Of a stretch of DNA of 13,587 bases, positions 1 to 7,017 are shown in pieces. Position 1 is the first letter of the stretch; each line of letters opens with the position of its first letter. The notes under the pieces were generated by a model. The model was given only the letters and a program-made list of their open reading frames with translations. It searched no databases and was not told the DNA's origin. A program made the position numbers and the translations under genes. Source of the DNA: an uncultured Oscillospiraceae bacterium (lineage in GTDB: Bacteria; Bacillota_A; Clostridia; Oscillospirales; Oscillospiraceae); assembly GCA_900757695.1 (NCBI GenBank), contig CAAEOU010000275.1, positions 1 through 13,587 of the forward strand. The letters run 5' to 3'.

Positions 1-2128
1 CCATCAGCACATCCGCCAAAAGCCTTCCTGCCAAATGGCCGGTATGAATGATGACCCGATCCTTCTTCAACTGGATAAACTCCTTCTCACGAAGAATCCT
101 GCTTTCCGCAGCCAGCGCCTTGTCGCTTTCTGTCAGCCTGGCAGTAATCACCCGCTGCCACTTCTGCAGAAACTCGGTCGCCTGCTCAATGTCCTTCTTC
201 TGCCGGTCATATTCCGTCCGTTTCTGCCGCACTGTTCCATCTGGCTCCACTTCCAGCGTGTAATAGGCATGGAAAGGATCAGCCGTTTTACGCAGAAACA
301 TCACAAAGCTTTCTCGCCGCTCAATCCGGTCCCAGTAGCGGTCACTGCTGCCTGCACAGTGATGGAGCGCACGCCCCTCGGTAATAATGTCCAGAATACC
401 GTCTGGCACCACTACCATGTAATCCGCATCGGCGTACTCATATTTCGCTTTGATTTCCTGACAGATAGCATTAACATGGGGGAATTTCTCCTCCATCTCC
501 TCGGCCTGCAGTTCAATATCCTTCTCCTGGCATTTGAGCACCAGATCATCGTGGCGCCGCCGCAGTTTTCTGGTGCGATATACGATCTCATCATATACAT
601 CCATGTGCAATTTCTTTGCCATGGAAAGATAATCCTCCCAGGTACGCAATACCTCATGGCTGTTTCTCCGGAAGGATGGCATCTGACGCCGTACATAGTT
701 ATAGACCTGCACCATGCTCATGCGGTCAGCAATGAACTGGACATCCTTGGGGCTAATGTTCTGCTGACACATCCACAAAAGGACATTATCTGGGATTTCC
801 CTGTCGGTGCCCTTTTCATATTGCAGCCACCGCAGCAGATCACAGCCTCCATTATGGAGCCGAAGTCGCTGAAACCTCCTGCTGTCAAGGCCCAGAGCTT
901 TAATCAGACTCCCGGCACTATGGTTTTTGATTAGTTCACTGACTGTTCCGCAGGAACTGAAACATTCCTTGATAAGCTTCGGCAGGTTCACCTTGCTGAT
1001 CTGCTCCATTTGCGGTATCCGTTCAAGCACTGCCAGATATTTTTCCGGGTCAACACTTTTCTGCTTCCGAATCCAGTTGACCAGCCCTGTGCATCGAAGT
1101 TCCTTCTGTTCCAGAGTTGGCAGCGTTTTTCCATAGACCCGTCCATCATGTGAACCAGACCAACTATAAGAACAGGGGCTTCCGGAAATCCAGCGCATAT
1201 TTCGCTGTTTATACAGACCCCAATAGTAGGTTCTTGGTTTTCTTTCCCGGTCATAAATCGTGCGCCGGATTTCCTGACAATAAAGCTTGGAGTTTGGAAG
1301 GCTTTCTTTCCCATATGTCCGGTCAGCCTGAAATTCACGAACTACAAAACCGTCTTTGCATCGCTGGATTAGGTAGGCAAAATGTTTTTCTGTCTGCATA
1401 TACCCCGCTCGTCCATAGGCTTTGAATACCACCGGATGTCGGCAGCAGCTACAGCGGCCTTGTTGATTGTGATGGGGATGCACCTTGATCGGCACTTCCT
1501 TTTCGCAGTAGGTACAGTAACCTGTTTTGGCGCCGCCCTTTTTGTAGTGGTAGTAAATGTAATTTTGCCGGATGGCAACCTTATCCACCCAGCGGTTCCA
1601 GTCCTTGGGAAGCTCCGGCACCTGTTCCATATCCTTATCCCATGGATCAGTTTCCCGCCGGTGCCGCTGTTCGAGCTGTTCCTCACGCACATTCCGCTGA
1701 AACTGCCGGATTGCCTCTACCGCTTTTTTATTGATGTTCAGATATGCCTGTATAGATGTCTCATCTTCCTCGCTGACCCAGTAGGCTTTGGTATACCAGT
1801 ATCGGCGCTTCCAGTCCAATCTGTCCAGTTTGGCCTCACACCATTTCTGGTTCAGGCTATTATAAGTAATAAATTGCCGCTTTTCTTTATCCAGATACAC
1901 TTCGTAAGCTGGGCTATTCCCGTCTATGCGAAGATGCTCTGGGAAAAAGAAAGCCACCTTCAATATCCCATCCTGCGTGATGCATCTCAGGTAAACATAA
2001 TACTCACAAACCTCCTGAACATATCCGTAGGCGATTTTTTCTTTTCTTGGCAAGTCTGACGCCGCGATCTGCTTCATCTCATCCGTCGCTGTCAGCTTGG
2101 GAAGTGCCATCAGGGCTCTTTTTTTCAT
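1..2128 (-). CDS. PcfJ-like protein of conjugative elements, 3' end cut by window edge
   Basis: An uninterrupted minus-strand frame of 709 codons runs from ATG at 2128 to the left edge without a stop, so the gene is partial. Residues 205-229 look like a zinc ribbon (CTYC, then CSCC). Around residues 586-591 the motif GRALHHC, followed by a basic and aromatic stretch and FVMFLRK, matches the PcfJ-like family, where an HHC motif is typical. PcfJ is encoded beside PcfK in conjugative plasmids such as pCF10 and in many Firmicute ICEs; its biochemical role is unknown. The start follows the TGA of the upstream gene by one base (TGAGATG), which suggests translational coupling; the purine-rich AAGGA is about 12 nt upstream. 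A second ATG at codon 7 is possible. The plus-strand ORFs over this region are shadows. The family call is fairly firm because the PcfK-like gene lies two genes away. Confidence 0.85.
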   Translation of the reverse strand, partial: MKKRALMALPKLTATDEMKQIAASDLPRKEKIAYGYVQEVCEYYVYLRCITQDGILKVAFFFPEHLRIDGNSPAYEVYLDKEKRQFITYNSLNQKWCEAKLDRLDWKRRYWYTKAYWVSEEDETSIQAYLNINKKAVEAIRQFQRNVREEQLEQRHRRETDPWDKDMEQVPELPKDWNRWVDKVAIRQNYIYYHYKKGGAKTGYCTYCEKEVPIKVHPHHNQQGRCSCCRHPVVFKAYGRAGYMQTEKHFAYLIQRCKDGFVVREFQADRTYGKESLPNSKLYCQEIRRTIYDRERKPRTYYWGLYKQRNMRWISGSPCSYSWSGSHDGRVYGKTLPTLEQKELRCTGLVNWIRKQKSVDPEKYLAVLERIPQMEQISKVNLPKLIKECFSSCGTVSELIKNHSAGSLIKALGLDSRRFQRLRLHNGGCDLLRWLQYEKGTDREIPDNVLLWMCQQNISPKDVQFIADRMSMVQVYNYVRRQMPSFRRNSHEVLRTWEDYLSMAKKLHMDVYDEIVYRTRKLRRRHDDLVLKCQEKDIELQAEEMEEKFPHVNAICQEIKAKYEYADADYMVVVPDGILDIITEGRALHHCAGSSDRYWDRIERRESFVMFLRKTADPFHAYYTLEVEPDGTVRQKRTEYDRQKKDIEQATEFLQKWQRVITARLTESDKALAAESRILREKEFIQLKKDRVIIHTGHLAGRLLADVLM

Positions 2129-2129
2129 C

Positions 2130-2672
2130 TCAATTCACCGTCCTTCTTGTCAAATCCACGCCATACCACACATCCGGCAGTAATGTGACACCATCAATTT
2201 GTCCTACAGCAACCTGTACGATACTTTCCGAATCCGGCGCTTCCTTCGCAAAAGCAAGGATGTCTCCCAGTCTGCCGGTGGCAACGGGGTCTTTCCCCCG
2301 TACCACCGCATAACCGCAGTTCGCCATTGCCCGGTTGGCTGCCACATGGGAACTCCACACCCTGCGCGGGTGATCTACCATGTAGGCCAAACCATGTAAA
2401 AACAGCTCCTCTTTGGTTAGCCGCTTAATCACAGTCAACTCCGTACAGGCGATTTTGGAGTCATGCTCATCTTCATCGATGTCGCCGCCGGCGTTGACAA
2501 TATAATATTCCGAATGCTCCAGGCTGGAATAATAGCTAAGGCAGTCGAGCGGATTTTCCGCGCAGTGAAATCCATTTTCCCTGCAATTTGCTTTTTCAGT
2601 CGTATTGAGCCCCATCACAAACTGATAGCCACGGCATATCAGCCCGGGGCGAAAACCCTTATAAGCAATCAT
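2130..2672 (-). CDS. DUF7666-like protein, function unknown
   Basis: The 180-residue product begins MIAYKGF and continues with LICRGYQFVMG, then a cysteine-containing segment ENGFHCAENPLDCLSYY at about residues 32-48. This pattern (AYKGF, C-x-G-x-Q, C...GFH...NPLD...YY) is what I know from the DUF7666 domain, found in phage and mobile-element proteins; no function is established. The open frame continues upstream to 2960, but that part is an arginine-rich shadow of the PcfK-like gene. The first ATG after the strong AAAGGAGG is out of frame and stops after a few codons, so I take the in-frame ATG at 2672, 11 nt after the ribosome binding site. The gene sits between the PcfK-like and PcfJ-like genes and its stop lies one base before the PcfJ-like start, so the three are probably co-translated. 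Confidence 0.8.
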   Translation of the reverse strand: MIAYKGFRPGLICRGYQFVMGLNTTEKANCRENGFHCAENPLDCLSYYSSLEHSEYYIVNAGGDIDEDEHDSKIACTELTVIKRLTKEELFLHGLAYMVDHPRRVWSSHVAANRAMANCGYAVVRGKDPVATGRLGDILAFAKEAPDSESIVQVAVGQIDGVTLLPDVWYGVDLTRRTVN

Positions 2673-2697
2673 TCTGCATTTTTCCTCCTTTGCCGGC

Positions 2698-3618
2698 TCA
2701 GCCTGCCTTTGCCATCCCAAAATCCAGCAGCGACATCTGCCCATCCTGAGAAGGCTTTTTTTCCTCCTGCTTGGGTGCCGCCTTGGGTTCCGTCTTTTTC
2801 TTCTCTGCCGCCTTCTTGGGTTTGCTCTTTGCAGAGGACTTCCCAGCATACGGCTTGGGAACAAACTTCTCCTCATCCTCATGGTCTTCCTTGGCATCAG
2901 GGTCACGGAAATAATCTTCCGCCCACTGATAGCACATATCATCCGGCACATCGCAGCCATATGTCTGCTGTCCGGGACCAGGGCGGGTTCCGCTTGCTTT
3001 TAGTTCATCCTGCACATAATCCCATGCCTTTCGGTTGATGTACTGGAAACAGCGGATCATGTTCTTTTTCGGATGCATCGTCAGACGGGCAAACGCCGTA
3101 TCTTCCATACAGAGCATCTGGATATGCTCGGACACACATTCCTTCATATTTCGCCGTGTCAGTTTTTCTACATCGGTACTCACCCTCTGGGTAGAGGCCG
3201 CGATTACTTCTTCATCACTCATCGCTTCCAGACGGGCGATTTGCTCCTGCTCCGCGGCTTTCTTCGCCTGCTGTTTGGCGTCAAATTCCGCTTTGCGCTG
3301 GGCTTCAGCCGCCTCATGCTCCGCACGCTTTTTTTCTTCATCTTCTGCGGCGGGCGGTTGTGCCGAATTCCCCTCCTCAGCAGACTTCTCTTCCCCAGCA
3401 GGCGCTACTTCATCCGCAGGTTCCTCCTCTGCATCAGCCAAAGCAGTCTCACCGGCAGAAACCGAAGCCGCCGATACTGGGACAGTGTCTGTACCTACAG
3501 GCGGCACAGGCAAAGATTCCATCTCCTCCAGCTCAAAGGCTTCATCATCCTCAAAGGCTGCAGACGAATCGAACATACTGTTTTGCTGCTCCATTGCTAT
3601 TTCTGAAAAAACACCCAT
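2698..3618 (-). CDS. PcfK-like protein with long disordered arms (possible AcrIIA9 relative)
   Basis: The 306-residue protein has three parts. Residues 1-95 are acidic and low in complexity; 93-135 are Glu/Ala/Lys-rich and likely helical or coiled coil; 145-240 look folded and contain VPDDMCYQWAEDYFRD, the Val-x-x-x-x-Tyr-x-Trp-Ala-x-x-Tyr-Phe type of segment seen in PcfK-like proteins. A Lys/Ala-rich linker (250-290) leads to GQMSLLDF at 293-300. PcfK is encoded beside pcfJ on conjugative elements, and here a PcfJ-like gene follows, which supports the call. I recall that the Cas9 inhibitor AcrIIA9 belongs to the same family, but sequence alone does not show inhibition here. The ORF opens at 3675; I chose ATG 3618 because AAAGGAG lies 8 nt before it and the region further upstream is a terminator-like hairpin. 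Confidence 0.72.
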   Translation of the reverse strand: MGVFSEIAMEQQNSMFDSSAAFEDDEAFELEEMESLPVPPVGTDTVPVSAASVSAGETALADAEEEPADEVAPAGEEKSAEEGNSAQPPAAEDEEKKRAEHEAAEAQRKAEFDAKQQAKKAAEQEQIARLEAMSDEEVIAASTQRVSTDVEKLTRRNMKECVSEHIQMLCMEDTAFARLTMHPKKNMIRCFQYINRKAWDYVQDELKASGTRPGPGQQTYGCDVPDDMCYQWAEDYFRDPDAKEDHEDEEKFVPKPYAGKSSAKSKPKKAAEKKKTEPKAAPKQEEKKPSQDGQMSLLDFGMAKAG

Positions 3619-3626
3619 TGTAAAAT

Positions 3627-3681
3627 CTCCTTTCGCAAAAAATGGCATGGAGTAGGCCGTTATGACCCTTTCCATGCCATT
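3627..3681 (-). terminator. Terminator-like hairpin plus RBS ahead of the PcfK-like gene
   Basis: On the minus strand a perfect 11-bp inverted repeat (AATGGCATGGA at 3681-3671 with TCCATGCCATT at 3651-3641) encloses a 19-nt loop and runs directly into a T-tract (3642-3637). The ribosome binding site AAAGGAG (3633-3627) for the PcfK-like gene follows at once. It has the form of an intrinsic terminator but lies inside the operon, so it may lower or condition expression of the genes downstream. It could also act as an RNA-processing or stability element. Confidence 0.6.
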
Positions 3682-3690
3682 GTGTGTTGC

Positions 3691-3939
3691 TCACAGCACA
3701 TATAAAAGTGTGCTGAAGCTGTCAAAACAGTAGCAGACCACGCCAGTATACTGCCTTGACCATTCCTTGATTTTGTCCTGCACCTCCTGCGCAGTCTTTT
3801 GATTGCTCATGTTCCAGGGTGGAGGTACCGTTACGGTAAAGTAGCCATTCTCCAGACAACTTCTGACATCTGCCGGAAGATTGGAGCACTGCTCATACAG
3901 TGCTGTAATCTGGCTTTTCTTCTTTTCTGCAATACGCAT
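3691..3939 (-). CDS. Small conserved-looking protein of unknown function
   Basis: The 82-residue product starts MRIAEKKKSQITALYEQ, has a basic helical N-terminus, then a segment LPADVRSCLENGYFTVTVPP, and ends in a hydrophobic, aromatic tail (GVVCYCFDSFSTLLYVL). I do not recognise the family. It has no signal peptide or clear membrane span. It lies 15 nt after the stop of the primase-YodL gene, with AGGGG 4 nt and AAGGGA 10 nt before the ATG, and it is followed by the terminator-like hairpin at 3641-3681. The operon position and plausible ribosome binding site support it as a real gene of the mobile element; the function is open. Confidence 0.65.
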   Translation of the reverse strand: MRIAEKKKSQITALYEQCSNLPADVRSCLENGYFTVTVPPPWNMSNQKTAQEVQDKIKEWSRQYTGVVCYCFDSFSTLLYVL

Positions 3940-3954
3940 CTGACCCCTATCCCT

Positions 3955-4530
3955 TCATTCCTGTTTTTGAGCAGGCTCCGGAAGTCTTTTACACAAGAAT
4001 GGGGAGAAGCGTACCGGCGCAAAATCCCGGCAGTCATTCACATAGAAGTATGTGCGTTTGCCTTGGCAGTCCAGTTCCACCACATCAGATGGAGCCAACG
4101 GACGGCCTCTGTAATCTTCCGGCAAATGCTCATTAAAGTCCAGGAACAGGCGCCCCAGCACTTCCATGTCATTCTGCCCCTTTGGGCAACAGACCTCTGC
4201 GCTCCATACCGTCTGATAGGCGGCAGCAGGCGGCTGTTCATATCCAGCCTTACGCAGTGCATCCAGTTGCTTGAACGCGAAAGGTACCGTCTGTGTCTCA
4301 CCCAGGCAAAGCTGGTAAATGCAAAACCTCCGGAAAACTCTCTGGCTGTCCAGAAGATCCTTCAGCGCCCGATTGCCCTGAGCAAGAAATATCTGATACT
4401 CTTCCTTTGTCAGCCCCAGATACTCTGTCAGGTCCAAATCTTTCTCCGCTCTGGTGTGCCAAAGCTCGACGCAGCCATCTATATAAGTAAAATCACACTT
4501 ACCGCACAGATATTGCTGCTTAAAATTCAT
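3955..4530 (-). CDS. Possible separate YodL-like protein from an internal in-frame start
   Basis: Inside the primase frame, codon 407 is ATG at 4530, preceded by AAAAGGAGGTG with GGAGG 8 nt upstream. This is as strong a ribosome binding site as any in the window. Initiation here would give a 191-residue protein (MNFKQQYLCG...) consisting of the complete C-terminal module: Cys-x2-Cys near its N-terminus, a TKEEYQIFL helix and the YodL-like SDVVEL/YFYV region. YodL-like domains often occur as stand-alone proteins in mobile elements. The alternative is that the site is a relic of two genes that fused when the stop codon was lost, or that it encodes Lys-Glu-Val by chance. I see the motif; its use is inference. 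Confidence 0.5.
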   Translation of the reverse strand: MNFKQQYLCGKCDFTYIDGCVELWHTRAEKDLDLTEYLGLTKEEYQIFLAQGNRALKDLLDSQRVFRRFCIYQLCLGETQTVPFAFKQLDALRKAGYEQPPAAAYQTVWSAEVCCPKGQNDMEVLGRLFLDFNEHLPEDYRGRPLAPSDVVELDCQGKRTYFYVNDCRDFAPVRFSPFLCKRLPEPAQKQE

Positions 4531-5748
4531 TCTCTGCACCTCCTTTTCCCTCTGTTCTTTCTCCCGAAGGGCAAGCTGCCAATCATCAAACCCTTTATAA
4601 TTCGGATTCCAGGTCAGCCGACGACATGCCATTCCATTTTTTCGGGCCATCAGATAGATCTTAGATGCCCCATTAGAGGTCATTTGGTTACTGTACTTAT
4701 CCATATCATGAGCCTCAATGATCTCCTCAGTGCCATTCTGTGCCAACAGTGCAAACAGCGTATCCAACTGGCTTGTGTTGTTTGCGCCGGCAATCGCCGC
4801 AAAAGTCCGGTTTGTCAGGCAGTGTGAGATGTCTGCTTTCAGCAGTCCCTCAATGACATAGACCACTCGAGCAGATGGATGGCCGATAAAATGTACCGGG
4901 CTCCCGGATGTGACACCCATATTTTTGGACGAGGACGAAAACCAGATGTATTTGGCTCCTGACTTATCCGGTGGATCATCTTTTTGCTTGAGCGGACTAT
5001 CCAAAAGTATCTGCAGGCCATGTATCATACCGTCGTATCCCACAGCTGGAATCAAAATCCCTGCGTTTTTTCGGTAGAAGTTCATGGTCCAGCGCCCGCT
5101 GTCATCCAGATAAAAGCCGGGCACCCCCTCCACCTTGCATCCCTGTTTCATCAGCCGCTCGGTAATGGAGCGGCAAAGGAAAGGGGGTGGAGTGCTCTTG
5201 AACCCAATCCGGTCGATCTGTTCATCCGACAGTCCCCGTTTTGGGGAGTGCAGATGGTTGCGGTGGGCAGGCTGAAGAGGCAGCATAGCGAGCAGCAGCG
5301 AAAGCGTTTGATGAATTTCCTGTCCGCTGGCCCGTTCTGCTTGCTGCACTGTTTTTAGTTCGCCCCTCCTCTCATATCCGGCAAGGTCGGTCTGAGTCCC
5401 CGAAACCGGGGACCCAGTGCCAGCCTGCTGGTTTCCTGCCATCTCATATCCAGAGTTCGGCCGTTCCCTGTGAAAATCGTTGCACAGGGCTTCTCCTATC
5501 TCCCAATACGCATCGGATGTAGTCGTATTGTTTAGCCGCGCATAAAGCGCAAGCATACCGCCATGCTCATCACAATAATTGCACCGCCAGACATTTTTGA
5601 CGAAATTCACATTCATCTTGCCGCGGCGGTCACCACAAAACGGGCAATCCACATATACACTGTTTGCCTGTCGGCGTCTGATTCGTAGATGTAGAAGTTC
5701 CACTACATCCATAATACCGAACGGAAAATCTCCTGGATATGAGTCCAT
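3955..5748 (-). CDS. CHC2 zinc-finger/Toprim DNA primase fused to a YodL-like domain
   Basis: The 597-residue product would make RNA primers for replication of the mobile element. Residues 35-59 form a primase zinc finger (CPFCG then CNYC). A Toprim-like catalytic region follows, with VYVIEG (Glu 300) and AHDMD (Asp 348, Asp 350), and then GFDDW at 386-390, a typical end for this kind of Toprim protein. From about residue 407 a different module begins: LGLTKEEYQIFL, then FNEHLPEDYRGRPLAPSDVVEL and YFYVNDCRDFAPVRF (about 538-581), the pattern of YodL-like domains. I chose ATG 5748 because GGGAGGG lies about 7 nt upstream; ATG 5775 has no ribosome binding site and lies inside a hairpin. In related elements I would expect the two parts to be separate genes, and an internal ribosome binding site supports that history. 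Confidence 0.85.
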   Translation of the reverse strand: MDSYPGDFPFGIMDVVELLHLRIRRRQANSVYVDCPFCGDRRGKMNVNFVKNVWRCNYCDEHGGMLALYARLNNTTTSDAYWEIGEALCNDFHRERPNSGYEMAGNQQAGTGSPVSGTQTDLAGYERRGELKTVQQAERASGQEIHQTLSLLLAMLPLQPAHRNHLHSPKRGLSDEQIDRIGFKSTPPPFLCRSITERLMKQGCKVEGVPGFYLDDSGRWTMNFYRKNAGILIPAVGYDGMIHGLQILLDSPLKQKDDPPDKSGAKYIWFSSSSKNMGVTSGSPVHFIGHPSARVVYVIEGLLKADISHCLTNRTFAAIAGANNTSQLDTLFALLAQNGTEEIIEAHDMDKYSNQMTSNGASKIYLMARKNGMACRRLTWNPNYKGFDDWQLALREKEQREKEVQRMNFKQQYLCGKCDFTYIDGCVELWHTRAEKDLDLTEYLGLTKEEYQIFLAQGNRALKDLLDSQRVFRRFCIYQLCLGETQTVPFAFKQLDALRKAGYEQPPAAAYQTVWSAEVCCPKGQNDMEVLGRLFLDFNEHLPEDYRGRPLAPSDVVELDCQGKRTYFYVNDCRDFAPVRFSPFLCKRLPEPAQKQE

Positions 5749-5768
5749 CTGTTCTCCCTCCCTTCTTG

Positions 5769-5784
5769 GCCCCATAGATGGGGC
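5769..5784 (-). other. Short intergenic hairpin before the primase gene
   Basis: A 7-bp inverted repeat (GCCCCAT and ATGGGGC, two bases apart) lies between the stop of the upstream gene (5791) and the ribosome binding site of the primase gene. No T-tract follows on the minus strand, so it is not an intrinsic terminator. It includes the unused ATG at 5775, and this pairing would further disfavour that start. Confidence 0.4.
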
Positions 5785-5790
5785 TGCTTA

Positions 5791-6948
5791 TCATCCGGCT
5801 TTCTGTGCGGCCATACCATCGAGCATGATCTGCGCCGCAGCACGAACGATATTGTTGGTGCTCTTGTTGCCTGGGGTGAGGTAGAATTTCAGACTCACCG
5901 GACGCTCCTTGGCAACTGTTGCCATGGTCTTTCCTTTGCTCAGACCGCTATCCACCACCACATTCTGCGCTTCTTCAAAGGTCATTACCTTCAAGATGTC
6001 TTCTACCGGAGTGCTCTCCGTATAAGAAGGCGCCACAGGCTGATCGGGTGCTTCCTGTTGGACAACAGGCGCCACAGGCAGTTCTTCCGGTTCATCCGAT
6101 TGGAATACGGAGGCGGCCGGCTGCTCAGACGCATCATCCTGTTTTGGACTGCTATCCAATGTAACCTCGCGGCTCGGTACCGGCAGCTCCATATTGGGAG
6201 CATTCTCCTCTACCTTGCCGGCAGGCAGTGTATCCATATTCTCCTTCTCTTCTGCAGCCATCTGCTGGACAGTGGGCTGTACCGGAGAAACCGGGGACTG
6301 TTCATTCTGAACCGGCTTTGCCGCAGGTTTCTGAATAGGCGCCGGACGAGCAGGCGCATTACGGCGCTCTACGGCGTTCTGAGGCGTTCTCTCCAGCTGG
6401 GCATGAACTTCCCCACCAGATTGCCGCAGCGCCGCTCCAGGGGCTTCTACGGGCCTCTGCGCCGCATTTGGCATCGGTTGCTGGATATGAGCTGTCCCGG
6501 AAAGCGGAATACTGCTTCCAAACACCTTGCCCGTACTGTCAACAGCAACATCGGCAAACTGCAGACCAAAACCGGCATCCGACAGCGCAGCACTCAATGC
6601 CTCATCCTGGGCAGCCTGCACATAGTCGGTACCTTCTTCCGCACTGTGCTGCGAGATGTAACTGCTAATGGGCTCTGCATCACTGCGGTCCAGATAGACT
6701 CTGGCCTCCATAATCGCAAGCTGTTCCGTGATCCGCAGGGTAGTCAGTTTCATGCGGCCCTGGGGGTGGCGCAGACGGAACCACAGTTTCTGATAAGGCA
6801 ATTCCAACTGCAGCATTTCCTCATTTGTCTTTCTGGACACCTTATGGCGCAGAAATTTGAGCGGGTCAAAGCCCGGCACCTTGTTCAGTTCTGCCACTGC
6901 CGGAATTGTTTTGTACATCATAGGCATCGGATTACTTTTTTCGTTCAT
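5791..6948 (-). CDS. Candidate single-strand annealing (recombination mediator) protein with ExoX-C-like tail
   Basis: The 385-residue product has a folded N-terminal region (about 20-145), a long Pro/Ala/Gln-rich linker (150-310) and a folded C-terminus (313-380). In the N-terminal region, MEARVYLD (80-87) and AAQDEALSAALSDAGFGLQF (112-131) resemble the segment of Erf/Rad52-like annealing proteins in which a basic or acidic helix is followed by an Ala-rich helix and a GaGfG turn. The C-terminal GLSKGKTMATVAKERPVSLKFY and NNIVRAAAQIML resemble the small GK-x-x-G-containing tail seen after exonuclease X-type and recombination proteins. Exonuclease and helicase genes lie directly upstream, the usual setting of a lambda-Red-like pair. 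AAAGGAG lies 8 nt before the ATG. No named family is certain; the annealing role is inference from pattern and context. Confidence 0.55.
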   Translation of the reverse strand: MNEKSNPMPMMYKTIPAVAELNKVPGFDPLKFLRHKVSRKTNEEMLQLELPYQKLWFRLRHPQGRMKLTTLRITEQLAIMEARVYLDRSDAEPISSYISQHSAEEGTDYVQAAQDEALSAALSDAGFGLQFADVAVDSTGKVFGSSIPLSGTAHIQQPMPNAAQRPVEAPGAALRQSGGEVHAQLERTPQNAVERRNAPARPAPIQKPAAKPVQNEQSPVSPVQPTVQQMAAEEKENMDTLPAGKVEENAPNMELPVPSREVTLDSSPKQDDASEQPAASVFQSDEPEELPVAPVVQQEAPDQPVAPSYTESTPVEDILKVMTFEEAQNVVVDSGLSKGKTMATVAKERPVSLKFYLTPGNKSTNNIVRAAAQIMLDGMAAQKAG

Positions 6949-7017
6949 GTTGGAAACTCCTTTCTGACATAAAAATAGGAGACGCCAAGTGCTATTTCTG
7001 CATCTGACCTCTCTTTT

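Noticed and set aside
35..934. Long plus-strand ORF (299 codons)
   Set aside because: It lies antisense to the PcfJ-like gene, has a Cys/His/Leu-rich composition without a domain pattern and no good ribosome binding site; the minus strand is open throughout and carries family motifs.
1369..1692. Minus-strand ORF of 107 codons
   Set aside because: It is in a different frame from the PcfJ-like gene, whose frame is unbroken here and has a zinc ribbon; composition is a typical shadow.
2673..2960. N-terminal extension of the DUF7666-like gene
   Set aside because: The extension overlaps the PcfK-like gene and is almost pure Arg/Lys/Ser shadow; a strong ribosome binding site lies just before the shorter start.
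3799..4827. Plus-strand ORF of 342 codons
   Set aside because: It lies antisense to the primase-YodL and 82-residue genes, with no recognisable domain.
6058..6972. Plus-strand ORF of 304 codons
   Set aside because: It lies antisense to the candidate annealing-protein gene; its Arg/Leu/His-rich composition reflects the other strand's Pro/Ala/Gln-rich linker.
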